Source: Burkholderia sp. Bp9143 (GTDB lineage Bacteria; Pseudomonadota; Gammaproteobacteria; Burkholderiales; Burkholderiaceae). From it: a DNA stretch of 64,000 bases. Position 1 is the first letter of the stretch, and each line of letters starts with the position of its first letter. Position numbers and translations under genes: made by a program. Under the pieces are notes generated by a model. It saw nothing but the letters and a program-made list of their open reading frames with translations, searched no databases and was not told the DNA's origin. This document shows, one piece after another, positions 18,345 to 27,656 of the stretch. The stretch lies in the NCBI RefSeq assembly GCF_003853645.1, contig NZ_QTPO01000019.1, forward strand, positions 1 to 64,000, read 5' to 3'.

Positions 18345-19352
18345 TCAGTGATAGCCGGCGTCGCCCTCGCGCACCTTGCCGCGGAACACGCGGTACTGCA
18401 TCGCGTTGTACACGAGGATGATCGGCAGCACGATCACGGTGCCGACGAGCGCGAACAGCTGGCTCGAATGGCTCGACGATGCGTCCCAGATCGTCAGCGA
18501 CGGCGGCACGATGTTCGGCCAGATGCTGATCACGAGCCCCGTGTAGCCGAGGAACACGAGCGCGAGCGTCAGCAGGAACGGCGTCGCCTCGTGCTGGCGC
18601 TTCACCGTGCGGAAGATGCCCCACACGCACGCGACGACGAGGACCGGCACCGGCAGGAACCAGCCGAGGTTGCCGCTGCCGAACCAGCGGTGCGCGACGG
18701 CCGGCAGCCCGACCACGGTCCACAGGCTGACCACGCCCATCACGGCGAGCAGCACGCCCGCGAGCGGCTTCATCAGCACGCGCATCTTGCGCTGCAGCTC
18801 GCCGTCGACTTTCAGGATCAGCCAGCCGCAGCCGAGCGTCGCATAGGTGACGAGCACGCCGATCCCGCAGAACAGGCTGAACGGCGACAGCCAGTCGAAC
18901 GGCCCGCCCGCGAACTGGTTGTTCACGATCCGGATGCCCTGCAGCAGCGAGCCGAGCGTGATCCCCTGGCAGAACGCGGCCAGCGCGGAGCCGCCGATGA
19001 ACGCGAGATCCCACAGGTGTTGCGTGCGGTTCGCCTTCGCGCGCAACTCGAACGCCGCGCCGCGGAAGATCAGCCCGACCACCATCAGGATCAGCGGCAG
19101 GTAGTTCGCCGGCAACAGCGTCGAGTAGACGACCGGGAATGCGCCGTACAGGCCCGCGCCGCCGAGCACGAGAAAGGTCTCGTTGCCGTCCCACACCGGC
19201 GCGACGGTGTTCAGCATGACTTCGCGCTCGACCTTTGCATCGAAGAACGGAAACAGCAGGCCGATGCCGAGGTCGAAGCCGTCCAGCATCACGTAGATGA
19301 ACACGCCGAGGCCGATGATCGCGGCCCACACGACAGGAAGATCGATCTGCAT
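18345..19352 (-). CDS. cydB: Cytochrome bd-type quinol oxidase subunit II
   Basis: This protein of 335 residues has about nine hydrophobic segments and the conserved start LPVVWAAIIGLGVFIYVMLD followed by GFDLGIG, then PVWDGNETFLVLGGAGLYGA. It is the partner of the haem-bearing subunit I encoded 3 bp upstream. The absence of a cydX gene after it and the short-loop subunit I suggest the cyanide-insensitive (CIO) branch. Located in the inner membrane, it passes quinol electrons to oxygen, useful at low oxygen or in the presence of respiratory poisons. Confidence 0.95.
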   Translation of the reverse strand: MQIDLPVVWAAIIGLGVFIYVMLDGFDLGIGLLFPFFDAKVEREVMLNTVAPVWDGNETFLVLGGAGLYGAFPVVYSTLLPANYLPLILMVVGLIFRGAAFELRAKANRTQHLWDLAFIGGSALAAFCQGITLGSLLQGIRIVNNQFAGGPFDWLSPFSLFCGIGVLVTYATLGCGWLILKVDGELQRKMRVLMKPLAGVLLAVMGVVSLWTVVGLPAVAHRWFGSGNLGWFLPVPVLVVACVWGIFRTVKRQHEATPFLLTLALVFLGYTGLVISIWPNIVPPSLTIWDASSSHSSQLFALVGTVIVLPIILVYNAMQYRVFRGKVREGDAGYH

Positions 19353-19355
19353 GGC

Positions 19356-20756
19356 TTACTCCGCTTCGGTGACGTTCAGCGGCGTGGACAGCGCGCTCTT
19401 GCGCAGCCCCGGATGCCGGTGCAGCTCGATGTACCCGGCCTGGGCAGCCGGCCCGCGCTTCATCAGATTCATCATGTAGTAGATACCCGTCCCGAACACC
19501 AGGAAATACACGACCACGAAGATCAGCAGCGACACGCCGACCTGCTGCGCGCTGACCGGCGCGACCGAATCGACGGTGCGCAGCACGCCGTACACGGTCC
19601 ACGGCTGCCGCCCGACCTCGGTCGTGATCCAGCCGGCCAGCAGCGCGACGATGCCCGACGGCCCCATGCACACGACGAACCACTGGAACCAGCGCGTTTC
19701 ATACAGGCGTCCGCCCTTTCGCAGCAGCAGGCCGAGCAACGCGGTGAGCAGCATCAGCATCCCGAGGCCGGCCATGATCCGGAAGGTCCAGAACACGATC
19801 GGCGAATACGGACGGTCCTGCGCCGGGAATTCCTTCAGCCCGCGAATCTCGCCGTCCCAGCTGTGCGTGAGGATCAGGCTGCCGAGATGCGGCACCTGGA
19901 TCGCATAGCGCGTCGTCTCGGCCTGCATGTCGGGCAGGCCGAAGAGGTTCAGCGCGGTGCCGCCCTTCTCGGTTTCCCACAGCCCCTCGATCGCCGCGAT
20001 CTTCGCCGGCTGGTATTCGCGCGTGTTCAGCCCGTGCGCATCGCCGACGACGATCTGGACCGGTGCGAGCAGCAGCAGCATCCACAGCGCCATCGAGAAG
20101 CTGCGCTTCACCGGCTCGTCGCGGCGCCCCTTCAGCAAATGCCATGCGCCGCACGCGGCGACGATGAAGCCAGCGACGATGAACGCCGCGATCGTCATGT
20201 GCACGAGGCGATACGGAAACGACGGATTGAAGATGATCTTGAACCAGTCGACCGGCACGACGAGGCCGTTCTCGATCCGGTAGCCCTGCGGCGTCTGCAT
20301 GAAGCTGTTCGACGCGAGGATCCAGAACGTCGAGATCAGCGTGCCGACCGCGACCATCAGCGTCGCGAAGAAATGCGCACGCGGGCTCACGCGCTGCCAG
20401 CCGAACAGCATCACGCCGAGAAAGCCGGCTTCGAGGAAGAAGGCCGTCAGGACTTCGTAAGTGAGCAGCGGGCCGGTGATGTTGCCCGCGACGCGCGAGA
20501 AGCCCGCCCAGTTCGTGCCGAACTCGTAGGCCATCACGACGCCGGAGACGACACCCATCCCGAAGCCGATCGCGAAGACCTTCGACCAGAACTGGAACAT
20601 GGATTTGTAGGCGGCGTCGCCGGTGACGAGATAACGCCATTCCAGCACCGCCAGGAAGCTCGCCATGCCGATGCTGATCGCCGGAAACACGATGTGGAAC
20701 GACACCGTGAACGCGAACTGCAATCGGGCGAGATGGAATGCATCGAAGATTTCCAT
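19356..20756 (-). CDS. cydA: Cytochrome bd-type quinol oxidase subunit I (CIO-type)
   Basis: This protein of 466 residues begins MEIFDAFHLARLQFAFTVSF with the haem-ligand His21 just after, and has the quinol-site motif EVGRQPWTVYGVLRT late in the chain. It is shorter than the roughly 520-residue E. coli CydA, consistent with a short Q-loop, which marks the CioA-like cyanide-insensitive branch. It forms an operon with cydB (3 bp gap). The next genes are divergent, beginning with fdhD, so the 400-bp intergenic region controls both. Confidence 0.95.
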   Translation of the reverse strand: MEIFDAFHLARLQFAFTVSFHIVFPAISIGMASFLAVLEWRYLVTGDAAYKSMFQFWSKVFAIGFGMGVVSGVVMAYEFGTNWAGFSRVAGNITGPLLTYEVLTAFFLEAGFLGVMLFGWQRVSPRAHFFATLMVAVGTLISTFWILASNSFMQTPQGYRIENGLVVPVDWFKIIFNPSFPYRLVHMTIAAFIVAGFIVAACGAWHLLKGRRDEPVKRSFSMALWMLLLLAPVQIVVGDAHGLNTREYQPAKIAAIEGLWETEKGGTALNLFGLPDMQAETTRYAIQVPHLGSLILTHSWDGEIRGLKEFPAQDRPYSPIVFWTFRIMAGLGMLMLLTALLGLLLRKGGRLYETRWFQWFVVCMGPSGIVALLAGWITTEVGRQPWTVYGVLRTVDSVAPVSAQQVGVSLLIFVVVYFLVFGTGIYYMMNLMKRGPAAQAGYIELHRHPGLRKSALSTPLNVTEAE

Positions 20757-21163
20757 GACCGTAATTTGCTCGTGGTTGTGAGGACGTCAGCTCGAAGCGG
20801 GAAATCGCGCGACGGCTTCGCGACGGCACGTGCAAACATCGACGGATCGCAGTGCACGGCAACGAAGCGTGAATGACGATATCGCGTTTCCGACGATACT
20901 CGCAATCGCGCGGACGTGCGCTGAAACTGTGCTTTCCCGGGGGCCGAAGATGTGTGTACGGAAAAGCCGTTGCGGCGCCCGGAGGCCTACAGCTGTACTG
21001 CTTTCCGCACTGCGACGCTGTGCATCCGCGGCACGGCCGAACGCCCGTATCATCGGCTCGTAGCCTGCCCGTGGCGAGCCGGCGCGACACCGCGCACCGC
21101 CCCCGCGGAACCCGTTCCCGTCGCCCGGCGCCCGCGCCGGCCGATCTTCCTGGAGAAACCCGC
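20757..21163. other. Divergent intergenic region between cydAB and fdhD
   Basis: It holds the promoters of two divergent respiratory operons. I looked for an Anr/FNR-type TTGAT-N4-ATCAA box and found none. No convincing gene is present; a frame in phase with fdhD extends leftward but is non-conserved and lacks a ribosome-binding site. Confidence 0.4.
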
Positions 21164-22027
21164 ATGGACCCCAGCGACCGACCCGACGATCCGGCCGGCA
21201 CCCGCACGTGTCACGTGACGCGTCATCGTGCCGGCGACGCGCGGGACACCGTCGATCGTGTGGTCGACGAGACGCCGGTTGCACTCGTGTTCAACGGCAT
21301 CGCGCACACGGTGATGATGGCGACGCCGATCGACCTCGACGTGTTCGGCCTCGGCTTCGCGCTGAGCGAGGGCATCGTCGAACGCGCGTCGGACGTCTTC
21401 GATATCGAGAGCGAATGCCGGTCCGGCAGCGCCGAAGTGCGGCTGACCGTGTCGCAGCAGGTGTTCATGGCGCTGAAGGCGCACCGGCGCGCGCTGGCCG
21501 GCCGCACCGGCTGCGGTGTCTGCGGGATCGAAAGCATCGCGCAGCTCGACCTGCATCCGCCGCGCATCGCGGCCGGCGACGCGGCGGCCGGCATCGACGC
21601 CGTCGCGCGCGCCGCCCGCGCGTTGCCGGCGCGGCAGACGCTGATGCGCGCGACCGGCGGCATCCATGCGGCCGCGTGGTGCGACCGCGACGGCACCGTG
21701 CTGGAAGTCTTCGAGGACGTCGGCCGCCACAATGCGCTCGACAAGCTGATCGGCCGGCTCGCGCGGCGTCGCGCCGACCTGCGCGCGGGCTTCGTGTTCC
21801 TGTCGAGCCGCGCGAGCTACGAGCTCGTGCGCAAGGCGGCACGCGTCGGCATCCCGATGATCGCGACGATCTCCGCGCCAACGTCGCTCGCGATCGACGT
21901 CGCCCGCGAAGCCGGCGTGCGGCTGCTCGGCTTCTGCCGCGACGACGGCTTCGTCGAATACGTGTCGCCCGACGCGCTCCCGTTACCCGAACCGACGCGT
22001 GCGCAACCGCATGCGCTCACCGCCTGA
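21164..22027 (+). CDS. fdhD: Formate dehydrogenase accessory sulfurtransferase
   Basis: This 287-residue protein shows the hallmark GCGVCGIES (Cys-x-x-Cys near residues 116-120), used to carry sulfur from a desulfurase to the molybdenum cofactor of formate dehydrogenase. Other family stretches are DETPVALVFNGIAHTVMMAT and EVFEDVGRHNALDKLIG. Start ATG 21164 is preceded by TGGAG. Its TGA overlaps the ATG of moeA by one base. It heads the fdhD-moeA-moaA-moaE-moaD run, so it is part of a Moco maturation unit. Confidence 0.94.
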   Translation: MDPSDRPDDPAGTRTCHVTRHRAGDARDTVDRVVDETPVALVFNGIAHTVMMATPIDLDVFGLGFALSEGIVERASDVFDIESECRSGSAEVRLTVSQQVFMALKAHRRALAGRTGCGVCGIESIAQLDLHPPRIAAGDAAAGIDAVARAARALPARQTLMRATGGIHAAAWCDRDGTVLEVFEDVGRHNALDKLIGRLARRRADLRAGFVFLSSRASYELVRKAARVGIPMIATISAPTSLAIDVAREAGVRLLGFCRDDGFVEYVSPDALPLPEPTRAQPHALTA

Positions 22028-23241
22028 TGAAACCCCTGACCGATTTCGACACCGCTCAACGGCAGTTCGCCGCCACGTTCGCGCCGCCGCAGACGGCCGT
22101 CTCCATGCCGGTCGCGCAGGCGGCCGGCCACGTGCTCGCCACGCCGCTCGCCGCCGTGCTCGACCAGCCGCCCGCCGACCAGAGCGCGATGGACGGCTAC
22201 GCGGTCCGTCACGCGGACCTCGAACACCGCGAGCCACTGCGCGTCGCGCAACACTGCTATGCGGGCGATGCGCCGTCGCCGCTGGCACCGCGCACCGCCG
22301 CACGAATCTTCACCGGCAGTCTGATTCCGCCCGGCGCCGATACCGTCGTGATGCAGGAGCACGCGCACGAACAGGACGGCTGGGTCGGGTTCGACGCACC
22401 GCAGCGCAGCGGATCGCATATCCGCCGCCGCGGCGAGGAAGTGCGCGCGGGTGATTTGCTGATGCCGGCCGGTGTGCGGCTCGGCGCGATGCACGTCGGC
22501 GTCGCCGCCGCGCAGGGTTGCGCGCGCATCGACGTACGGCCGCCGCTGCGGGTCGGCATCCTGACGACCGGCGACGAGCTCGTCCCGTGCGGCCAGCCGC
22601 GTGCGCCGCAGCAGATCTTCAACAGCAACGCGCCGATGCTCGCCGCACTGGTGTCGGGAACCGGTGCCGGCGTCGCGGCGAGCGAGCACGCCGCCGACAC
22701 GCCGGCCGCCGTCGATCAGGCGCTGCGCGGCATGGCCGCGCGCTGCGATCTGGTCGTCTGCGTCGGCGGCGCATCCGTCGGCGACAAGGACCTGCTGCGT
22801 CCCGCGCTGACCGCGCTCGGCGCGTCGTTCGAGGTGTCGGGCGTGCGGATGAAACCCGGCAAGCCCGTCGCGCTCGCGCGGCTCGACGAGCGGCCCGTGG
22901 TACTGCTGCCCGGCAATCCGGGCGCCGCGATGATCGCGTTCGCGCTGTTCGTCGCGCCGCTGATCCGCTGCCTGCAAGGGCGCGACGACTGCCTGCCGCC
23001 CGTACCGTCGCTGCCGATCGACATCGACGTCGAACCGGATGCGCAGCGCGAACGCTTCGTGCGCGTGCGCCGCACCATCGACGCAAACGGCGCGCCCGTC
23101 CTCGATACGCTGCGGCAGCAAGGCGCCGGCACGCTGCAATCGCTCATACAGGCGAGCGGGCTCGCGCGGCTGCCGGCCGGCCGACGCATCGCGCGCGGCG
23201 ACGCGGTGCCGTATTACGATTTCGCGCACCGGCTCGCGTGA
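22027..23241 (+). CDS. moeA: Molybdopterin molybdenumtransferase MoeA
   Basis: This protein of 404 residues inserts molybdate into adenylylated molybdopterin. Family signatures are PPADQSAMDGYAVR near residues 50-63, FTGSLIPPGADTVVMQE near 97-113, ILTTGDELV and the MPT-binding GGASVGDKD, then LPGNPGAAMIAF. It starts at ATG 22027 overlapping the fdhD stop codon, so translation is coupled. The gene is followed by 190 bases with notable secondary structure before moaA. Confidence 0.94.
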   Translation: MKPLTDFDTAQRQFAATFAPPQTAVSMPVAQAAGHVLATPLAAVLDQPPADQSAMDGYAVRHADLEHREPLRVAQHCYAGDAPSPLAPRTAARIFTGSLIPPGADTVVMQEHAHEQDGWVGFDAPQRSGSHIRRRGEEVRAGDLLMPAGVRLGAMHVGVAAAQGCARIDVRPPLRVGILTTGDELVPCGQPRAPQQIFNSNAPMLAALVSGTGAGVAASEHAADTPAAVDQALRGMAARCDLVVCVGGASVGDKDLLRPALTALGASFEVSGVRMKPGKPVALARLDERPVVLLPGNPGAAMIAFALFVAPLIRCLQGRDDCLPPVPSLPIDIDVEPDAQRERFVRVRRTIDANGAPVLDTLRQQGAGTLQSLIQASGLARLPAGRRIARGDAVPYYDFAHRLA

Positions 23242-23314
23242 GCATGCGCATGCTCGTATTGCCCGCCTTTCGTGCATGCAGGATCGCGAACTGTATTCCT
23301 GCATTTCGGGCGGG
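23240..23314 (+). promoter_or_regulatory. Palindrome and long stem-loop between moeA and moaA
   Basis: GAGCATGCGCATGCTC (23240-23255) is a perfect 16-bp palindrome overlapping the moeA stop codon. Just after it CCCGCC (23262-23267), then ATGCAGGA (23276-23283), pair with TCCTGCAT (23297-23304) and GGCGGG (23309-23314), giving a two-part stem with a 13-base apical loop. It may be an operator plus a structured moaA 5' leader. Known Moco riboswitches precede moaA in other bacteria, but I cannot match this to that motif by eye. Confidence 0.45.
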
Positions 23315-23431
23315 ATTGTGTCTCTGCCGGAAAAGTTCGGCGGCTTATCCTCACGATGAGGCTCGTCACGACCTGTGCGCCGACACGTGGGCGCACAGGC
23401 GGCCGATCGGCGATGCCGCTCCGCTCACTTC

Positions 23432-24550
23432 ATGCAGGCCGACGAATCGATCGTGAATGCCCTCGCTTCCGCGCCGGCCGCCGCCCTATCCGGCGGCGCA
23501 TCGCCCGGCGCCCTCTCCCGCCCGCTCGACACGCTCGCGCGGCCGCTGCGCGATCTGCGGCTGTCCGTCATCGACCAGTGCAACTTCCGCTGCGGCTACT
23601 GCATGCCACGCGACAGCTTCGGCCCCGACTATGCGTTCATGCCGTCGTCCGAGCGGTTGTCGTTCGCGCAACTCGAGAAAATCGCGCGCGCGTTCGTCTC
23701 GCTCGGTGTCGAAAAGATCCGTCTCACCGGCGGCGAGCCGCTGCTGCGCCGCAACCTCGAAGCGCTGATCGAACGGCTCGCGACGCTGACGACCGTCGAC
23801 GGCAAGCCCGTCGAAATCGCGCTGACGACCAACGGTTCGCTGCTCGCCGCCAAGGCGCGCGCGCTGCGCGATGCGGGCCTGTCGCGCGTGACCGTGAGCC
23901 TCGACGCGATCGACGATGCCGTGTTCCGCCGGATGACCGACACCGACGTGCCGGTCGCGCGCGTGCTGGCCGGCATCGAGGCCGCGCAGGCGGCCGGGCT
24001 CGCGCCGGTAAAGGTCAATGCGGTGATCGAGCGCGGCGCGAACGACGACCAGATCCTGCCGCTCGTGCGCCACTTCCGGCATGGCGGCGTGGCCGTGCGC
24101 TTCATCGAATACATGGACGTCGGCGGCGCGAGCGCGTGGTCCGGCGACAAGGTCGTGCCGGCCGCACGGATGCGCGAGTTGATCGAAGCGAGCTATCCGC
24201 TCGTGCTCGTCGGCGAACCGGGACACGACGCCACCGCGATCCGCTGCCGGCATATCGACGGCGCGGGCGAGGTCGGCTTCATCGCGAGCGTGTCGCATCC
24301 GTTTTGCGGCACATGCTCGCGCGCCCGCGTGTCGGCCGACGGCCAGCTCTATACGTGCCTGTTCGCGACGCAGGGTACCGACCTGCGGCCGTGGCTCGAC
24401 GATCGCGCATCGATCGAGCACCTCGCCGACGCCGTGCGAGCGCGCTGGACGCGGCGCGACGACCGCTATTCCGAGCGCCGGGCCACGCGCGCGGCCCGGC
24501 CGTCGGGCAAGACCTATCCGACCGTGCGCATGTCGCTCGTCGGCGGCTGA
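23432..24550 (+). CDS. moaA: GTP 3',8-cyclase MoaA
   Basis: This radical-SAM enzyme of 372 residues makes cyclic pyranopterin from GTP with MoaC. The SAM cluster motif CNFRCGYC is at residues 50-57. The C-terminal cluster motif CGTCSRARVSADGQLYTC occurs near 290-310. It ends in the required GG tail (SLVGG). Start ATG 23432 is chosen because the preceding residues are not conserved. There is an N-terminal extension of about 25 Ala-rich residues before the domain, common in Burkholderia. Confidence 0.95.
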   Translation: MQADESIVNALASAPAAALSGGASPGALSRPLDTLARPLRDLRLSVIDQCNFRCGYCMPRDSFGPDYAFMPSSERLSFAQLEKIARAFVSLGVEKIRLTGGEPLLRRNLEALIERLATLTTVDGKPVEIALTTNGSLLAAKARALRDAGLSRVTVSLDAIDDAVFRRMTDTDVPVARVLAGIEAAQAAGLAPVKVNAVIERGANDDQILPLVRHFRHGGVAVRFIEYMDVGGASAWSGDKVVPAARMRELIEASYPLVLVGEPGHDATAIRCRHIDGAGEVGFIASVSHPFCGTCSRARVSADGQLYTCLFATQGTDLRPWLDDRASIEHLADAVRARWTRRDDRYSERRATRAARPSGKTYPTVRMSLVGG

Positions 24551-24595
24551 CGGCTGCCGCGCGAAGCGGCGCGCACCGCTTAATGGAGAACCGTC

Positions 24596-25156
24596 ATGAC
24601 TTTCACCGAATCCCGTGCCACGTCGCCCGACGATCCGTCGCGTGACGGCACCCATTCCGAACCCGCCACCCCGCACGCCGAGCCGCCGCCGGCGATTGCC
24701 GCCGGCTTCGAGGTGCGTGTGCAATACGCGGCGATCGACGCCGGTGCCGAAATCGCACCGATCGTTCGCAATCCGAATGTCGGCGCAGTCGTGAATTTCC
24801 TCGGCGTCGTGCGCAACGAAGGCGACGTCGACGACGTGATCGCGCTCGAAGTCGAGCACTATCCGACGATGACCGAGCAGGCGCTATGGAGCATCGTCGA
24901 GGAAGCCGGCGCGCGCTGGCGGCTCGAGGCGGTCAGGATCGTCCATCGCGTCGGGCGCATTCCGCTCGGCCATGCGGTGGTGATCGTCGTGGTGGCCGCC
25001 GCGCATCGCGCATCGGCGTTCGATGCGTGCGAATTCATCATGGACTTCCTGAAGACGCACGCACCGTTCTGGAAGAAGGAGATCCGGCACGACGGCGTGG
25101 CCGGCTGGGTCGAGCCGAAGGCGCATGACGATCAGGCGATGCGGCGATGGGGATGA
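24596..25156 (+). CDS. moaE: Molybdopterin synthase catalytic subunit MoaE
   Basis: This protein of 186 residues has an N-terminal Pro/Ala-rich extension of about 40 residues before the conserved domain. Family stretches are GAVVNFLGVVRNEG, VHRVGRIPLGHAVVIVVVAA and CEFIMDFLKTHAPFWKKEI with the catalytic lysines. Start ATG 24596 has TGGAGAACCGTC upstream. It works as a heterotetramer with MoaD, encoded 52 bp downstream. Confidence 0.94.
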   Translation: MTFTESRATSPDDPSRDGTHSEPATPHAEPPPAIAAGFEVRVQYAAIDAGAEIAPIVRNPNVGAVVNFLGVVRNEGDVDDVIALEVEHYPTMTEQALWSIVEEAGARWRLEAVRIVHRVGRIPLGHAVVIVVVAAAHRASAFDACEFIMDFLKTHAPFWKKEIRHDGVAGWVEPKAHDDQAMRRWG

Positions 25157-25208
25157 ACGTGCCGGCCCATGCGTTGCCGATTCCGCTGATTTCGCTCGGG
25201 ACACGCCA

Positions 25209-25466
25209 ATGAAACTGACGATCAAATACTTTGCGAGCATTCGCGAACAGTTGCATACCGACGAGGAAATCGTCGAGATCGATGCGCATGAGGTCACCGT
25301 CGACGCGCTGCGCGGCATGCTCGCCGCGCGCGACGCGCGCAGTGGCGAAGCACTGCGGACGGACCGGCCCGTGCGGGCGGCCGTGAACCTCGAGATGGTG
25401 ACCGGCGGGTTCGTCGTGCGGGAGGATAGCGAGGTGGCGTTCTTTCCGCCGGTGACGGGCGGGTGA
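25209..25466 (+). CDS. moaD: Molybdopterin synthase sulfur carrier subunit MoaD
   Basis: This 85-residue ubiquitin-like protein begins MKLTIKYFASIREQL and ends VAFFPPVTGG. The terminal Gly-Gly is thiocarboxylated by MoeB and delivers sulfur to MoaE. It is the last gene of the Moco run. No terminator is obvious in the following 290 bases, which hold no gene. Confidence 0.95.
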   Translation: MKLTIKYFASIREQLHTDEEIVEIDAHEVTVDALRGMLAARDARSGEALRTDRPVRAAVNLEMVTGGFVVREDSEVAFFPPVTGG

Positions 25467-25756
25467 TTCGTTCGCATTGGACGGCGATCGGCAGCGTTCA
25501 GTCGTTCGATGCATGGCAGGCGGTCAGCCAAGCCCGCCAGGCAAGTCCGGAGCAGGATGATCGGTCGACGCGAGGTCTGTGTCGCCGCGTGGAAGACATG
25601 TGATGAACAAGGAATAGCGGAAGTATCCGGCGAATCGATAGCCACCTCGAAGCTGGGGCCGAGAACGCCCGACAGCCAAACTGGCAGGAAACGAGGTGCG
25701 AATGGCATTCGTATCACACGGCCCACGTCCCATAATCGCTCGCAAGGAGAGAGCAT

Positions 25757-26462
25757 ATGGCTGCGCCTACAACCATTCTCATGCCGGTATTCGATGGCAT
25801 GACACATGCTTGATTTCACCGGACCGCATCAGTTTCTCACTCGACTCTCCAATGCCCGCGTGATCGCGGCATCGATGGGTGGTCGGGCCGTCAAGGCTGA
25901 CGGACTTGTGTTCGAGCAACTGTCCGACCTGCAAGAAATCGAGCACTGCGACGTCTTGTGCGTACCTGGCGGGGCCGGCGTCTGTCAGGCGCTTGAGGAC
26001 GATTGCTTCATCGACCTGATCGGTCGGCTTGGAAGCGGCGCGCGTTACGTGACATCGGTCTGCTCGGGCTCGCTCATTCTCGGTGCGGCGGGATTGCTTG
26101 TCGGTAAACGCTCGGCCTGTCACTGGTCGTGGCGCGACATGTTGCCCCTGTTCGGCGCCATTCCGGACGAGGCACGGATCGCACGGGACGGCAACGTAAT
26201 CACCGGGGGAGGCGTGACGGCAGGAATCGATTTCGCGCTCGCGCTGATCGCCGAGCTGCGCGGCGAGCACCAAGCTCAAGCGATCCAGCTGGCACTCGAA
26301 TATGCGCCAGCGCCGCCATTCAACGCCGGACGCCCCGAGCTTGCGCCTCCGGCGGTCTTGTCTGCCGTGCTTGCCGAGCGTGCCGGGCGCATGGCGGCAA
26401 ACCGCACTCGGGTTGAACGGGTGGCCAGTCAACGGACGAAGCATTTCAGCGAGGCGGGCTGA
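25757..26462 (+). pseudogene. Isocyanide hydratase-like DJ-1/PfpI gene with a 5' frameshift
   Basis: From ATG 25757 (strong AAGGAGAGAGCAT site) the frame reads MAAPTTILMPVFDGMTHA and then stops at 25813. The expected continuation LDFTGPHQFL is found one frame away, opening at ATG 25806. One extra base around 25803-25806 explains it. The remaining 218 codons are intact: nucleophile motif SVCSGSLILGAAGLL, THW-equivalent CHWSW, and LALEYAPAPPFNAG, diagnostic of isocyanide hydratase (InhA). Translation from ATG 25806 would give a protein lacking the first beta strand, though it keeps the conserved Asp of LDFTGP. It is therefore a probable pseudogene, or a truncated but folded enzyme. Confidence 0.8.
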
Positions 26463-26508
26463 CGTCGAGTGTCCCGACCGATCTCCCGCATCGCTTGCGA
26501 ACGGCCGC

Positions 26509-27531
26509 TCAGGAGATTGACACTGTCTTCAGGCGCGCCGACCTGCCGAATCGACTGCGATAGTCCTGCGGGGACACGCCCAGCGTCTTGACGAAGACCC
26601 GGCGCATCCGCTCATCGTCGCCGAAACCGGTATGGTGCGCGATCTGCTTGATGGAATCGGGCGCCTCCTCGAGGAGTCGGCGCGCGGCTTCCAGCCGGAT
26701 CTGCTCGACCGCGCGCGCCGGGCTTTTGCCGGTTTCGCGCTGGTAGACGCGTGCGAAATTGCGCGGGCTCATATGCGCGACGGCTGCAAGCACCGAGACC
26801 GACAGATCCGTTCCAAGATTGTCGTTGATCCACAGATGCAGCTCGTCAAACCGCCCTTGCACGTCACGGATCTGCCGCCGAAGTTCGAAGCTGAACTGCG
26901 ATTGGCCGCCATGCCGTTTCAGATACAGCACCAATAGCCGCGCAAGCTTCAGGGCCGCTTCATGGCCGAGGTCAGCCTCGACCATGGCAAGCGCCATGTC
27001 GATGCCGGCCGACACGCCAGCAGATGTCCATATCCCGTCGGAAACCACGAATATCGCATCGGGCTTCACAACGACGGACGGATGCTCGCGCTGCAGCCGC
27101 TCGCACACGGCCCAATGCGTCGTCGCCTCCCGACCGTCCAGCACGCCAAGCCGTGCAAGCATGAATGCACCGAGACAGACGGAGCCGATCCGGCGCGGCC
27201 GCTTCAGGTTCCGTGCCAGACAGGCCCGCAACGCATCCGACGCGTCGGGCGGCGCGGCAAGGTCTCCACCCGCGATCAGCAGCGTATCCACGGGATCGAC
27301 GAAGACATCCTCCAGCCGTACCGATTGCAGAACGACACCGGAATCGGTGGTGACGAGCCCGCCGGCCTCCGATGCAATCTCGATCCGATAAGCCGGTGCA
27401 CCGTTCTCGAGACGTGCGTCGGTAAAGACCTGAATGGGACCGGTGATATCGAGGAGCTTCGCTCCGGTAAAAATCACCAGGACGACTTTACGCGGCGTTT
27501 GCGCCGGCGTGATGGCGGACTTGGAAGACAT
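26509..27531 (-). CDS. GlxA family regulator (DJ-1/PfpI + AraC HTH)
   Basis: The protein has 340 residues. An N-terminal DJ-1/PfpI domain (KVVLVIFTGAKLLDITGPI, elbow SVCLGAFMLARLGVLDGR with its Cys retained, then TTHWAV) is followed by an AraC double helix-turn-helix from about residue 225 to the end (SVLAAVAHMSPRNFARVYQR, AHHTGFGDDERMRRVF). Start ATG 27531 was preferred to an upstream ATG at 27585 because the domain begins soon after it; both lack a strong ribosome-binding site. It faces the broken isocyanide-hydratase gene and lies upstream-adjacent to an HD hydrolase on the same strand. Confidence 0.9.
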   Translation of the reverse strand: MSSKSAITPAQTPRKVVLVIFTGAKLLDITGPIQVFTDARLENGAPAYRIEIASEAGGLVTTDSGVVLQSVRLEDVFVDPVDTLLIAGGDLAAPPDASDALRACLARNLKRPRRIGSVCLGAFMLARLGVLDGREATTHWAVCERLQREHPSVVVKPDAIFVVSDGIWTSAGVSAGIDMALAMVEADLGHEAALKLARLLVLYLKRHGGQSQFSFELRRQIRDVQGRFDELHLWINDNLGTDLSVSVLAAVAHMSPRNFARVYQRETGKSPARAVEQIRLEAARRLLEEAPDSIKQIAHHTGFGDDERMRRVFVKTLGVSPQDYRSRFGRSARLKTVSIS

Positions 27532-27656
27532 GGCACGCTCTACGCCGGCGTTCCGGCGATCAGAAACGACACGTGGCCTCGGCACGCCGTCAACCGGCAG
27601 TCAAGGCCTCCCGTTACCGGCGTGCCGCAACGCGCTCGCGAACGGCACGCCACGCC

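Noticed and set aside
17880-20876. A 998-codon open frame on the plus strand across bestrophin and cydBA
   Set aside because: Antisense to three clearly coding genes; product is His/Arg/Gln-rich with no fold, a typical high-GC shadow.
20757-21163. Anr/FNR box controlling cydAB and fdhD
   Set aside because: No TTGAT-N4-ATCAA or close match could be found by reading the region.
23240-23431. Known Moco riboswitch upstream of moaA
   Set aside because: There is structure, but I cannot align it by eye to the published motif, so only the palindrome and stem-loop are reported.
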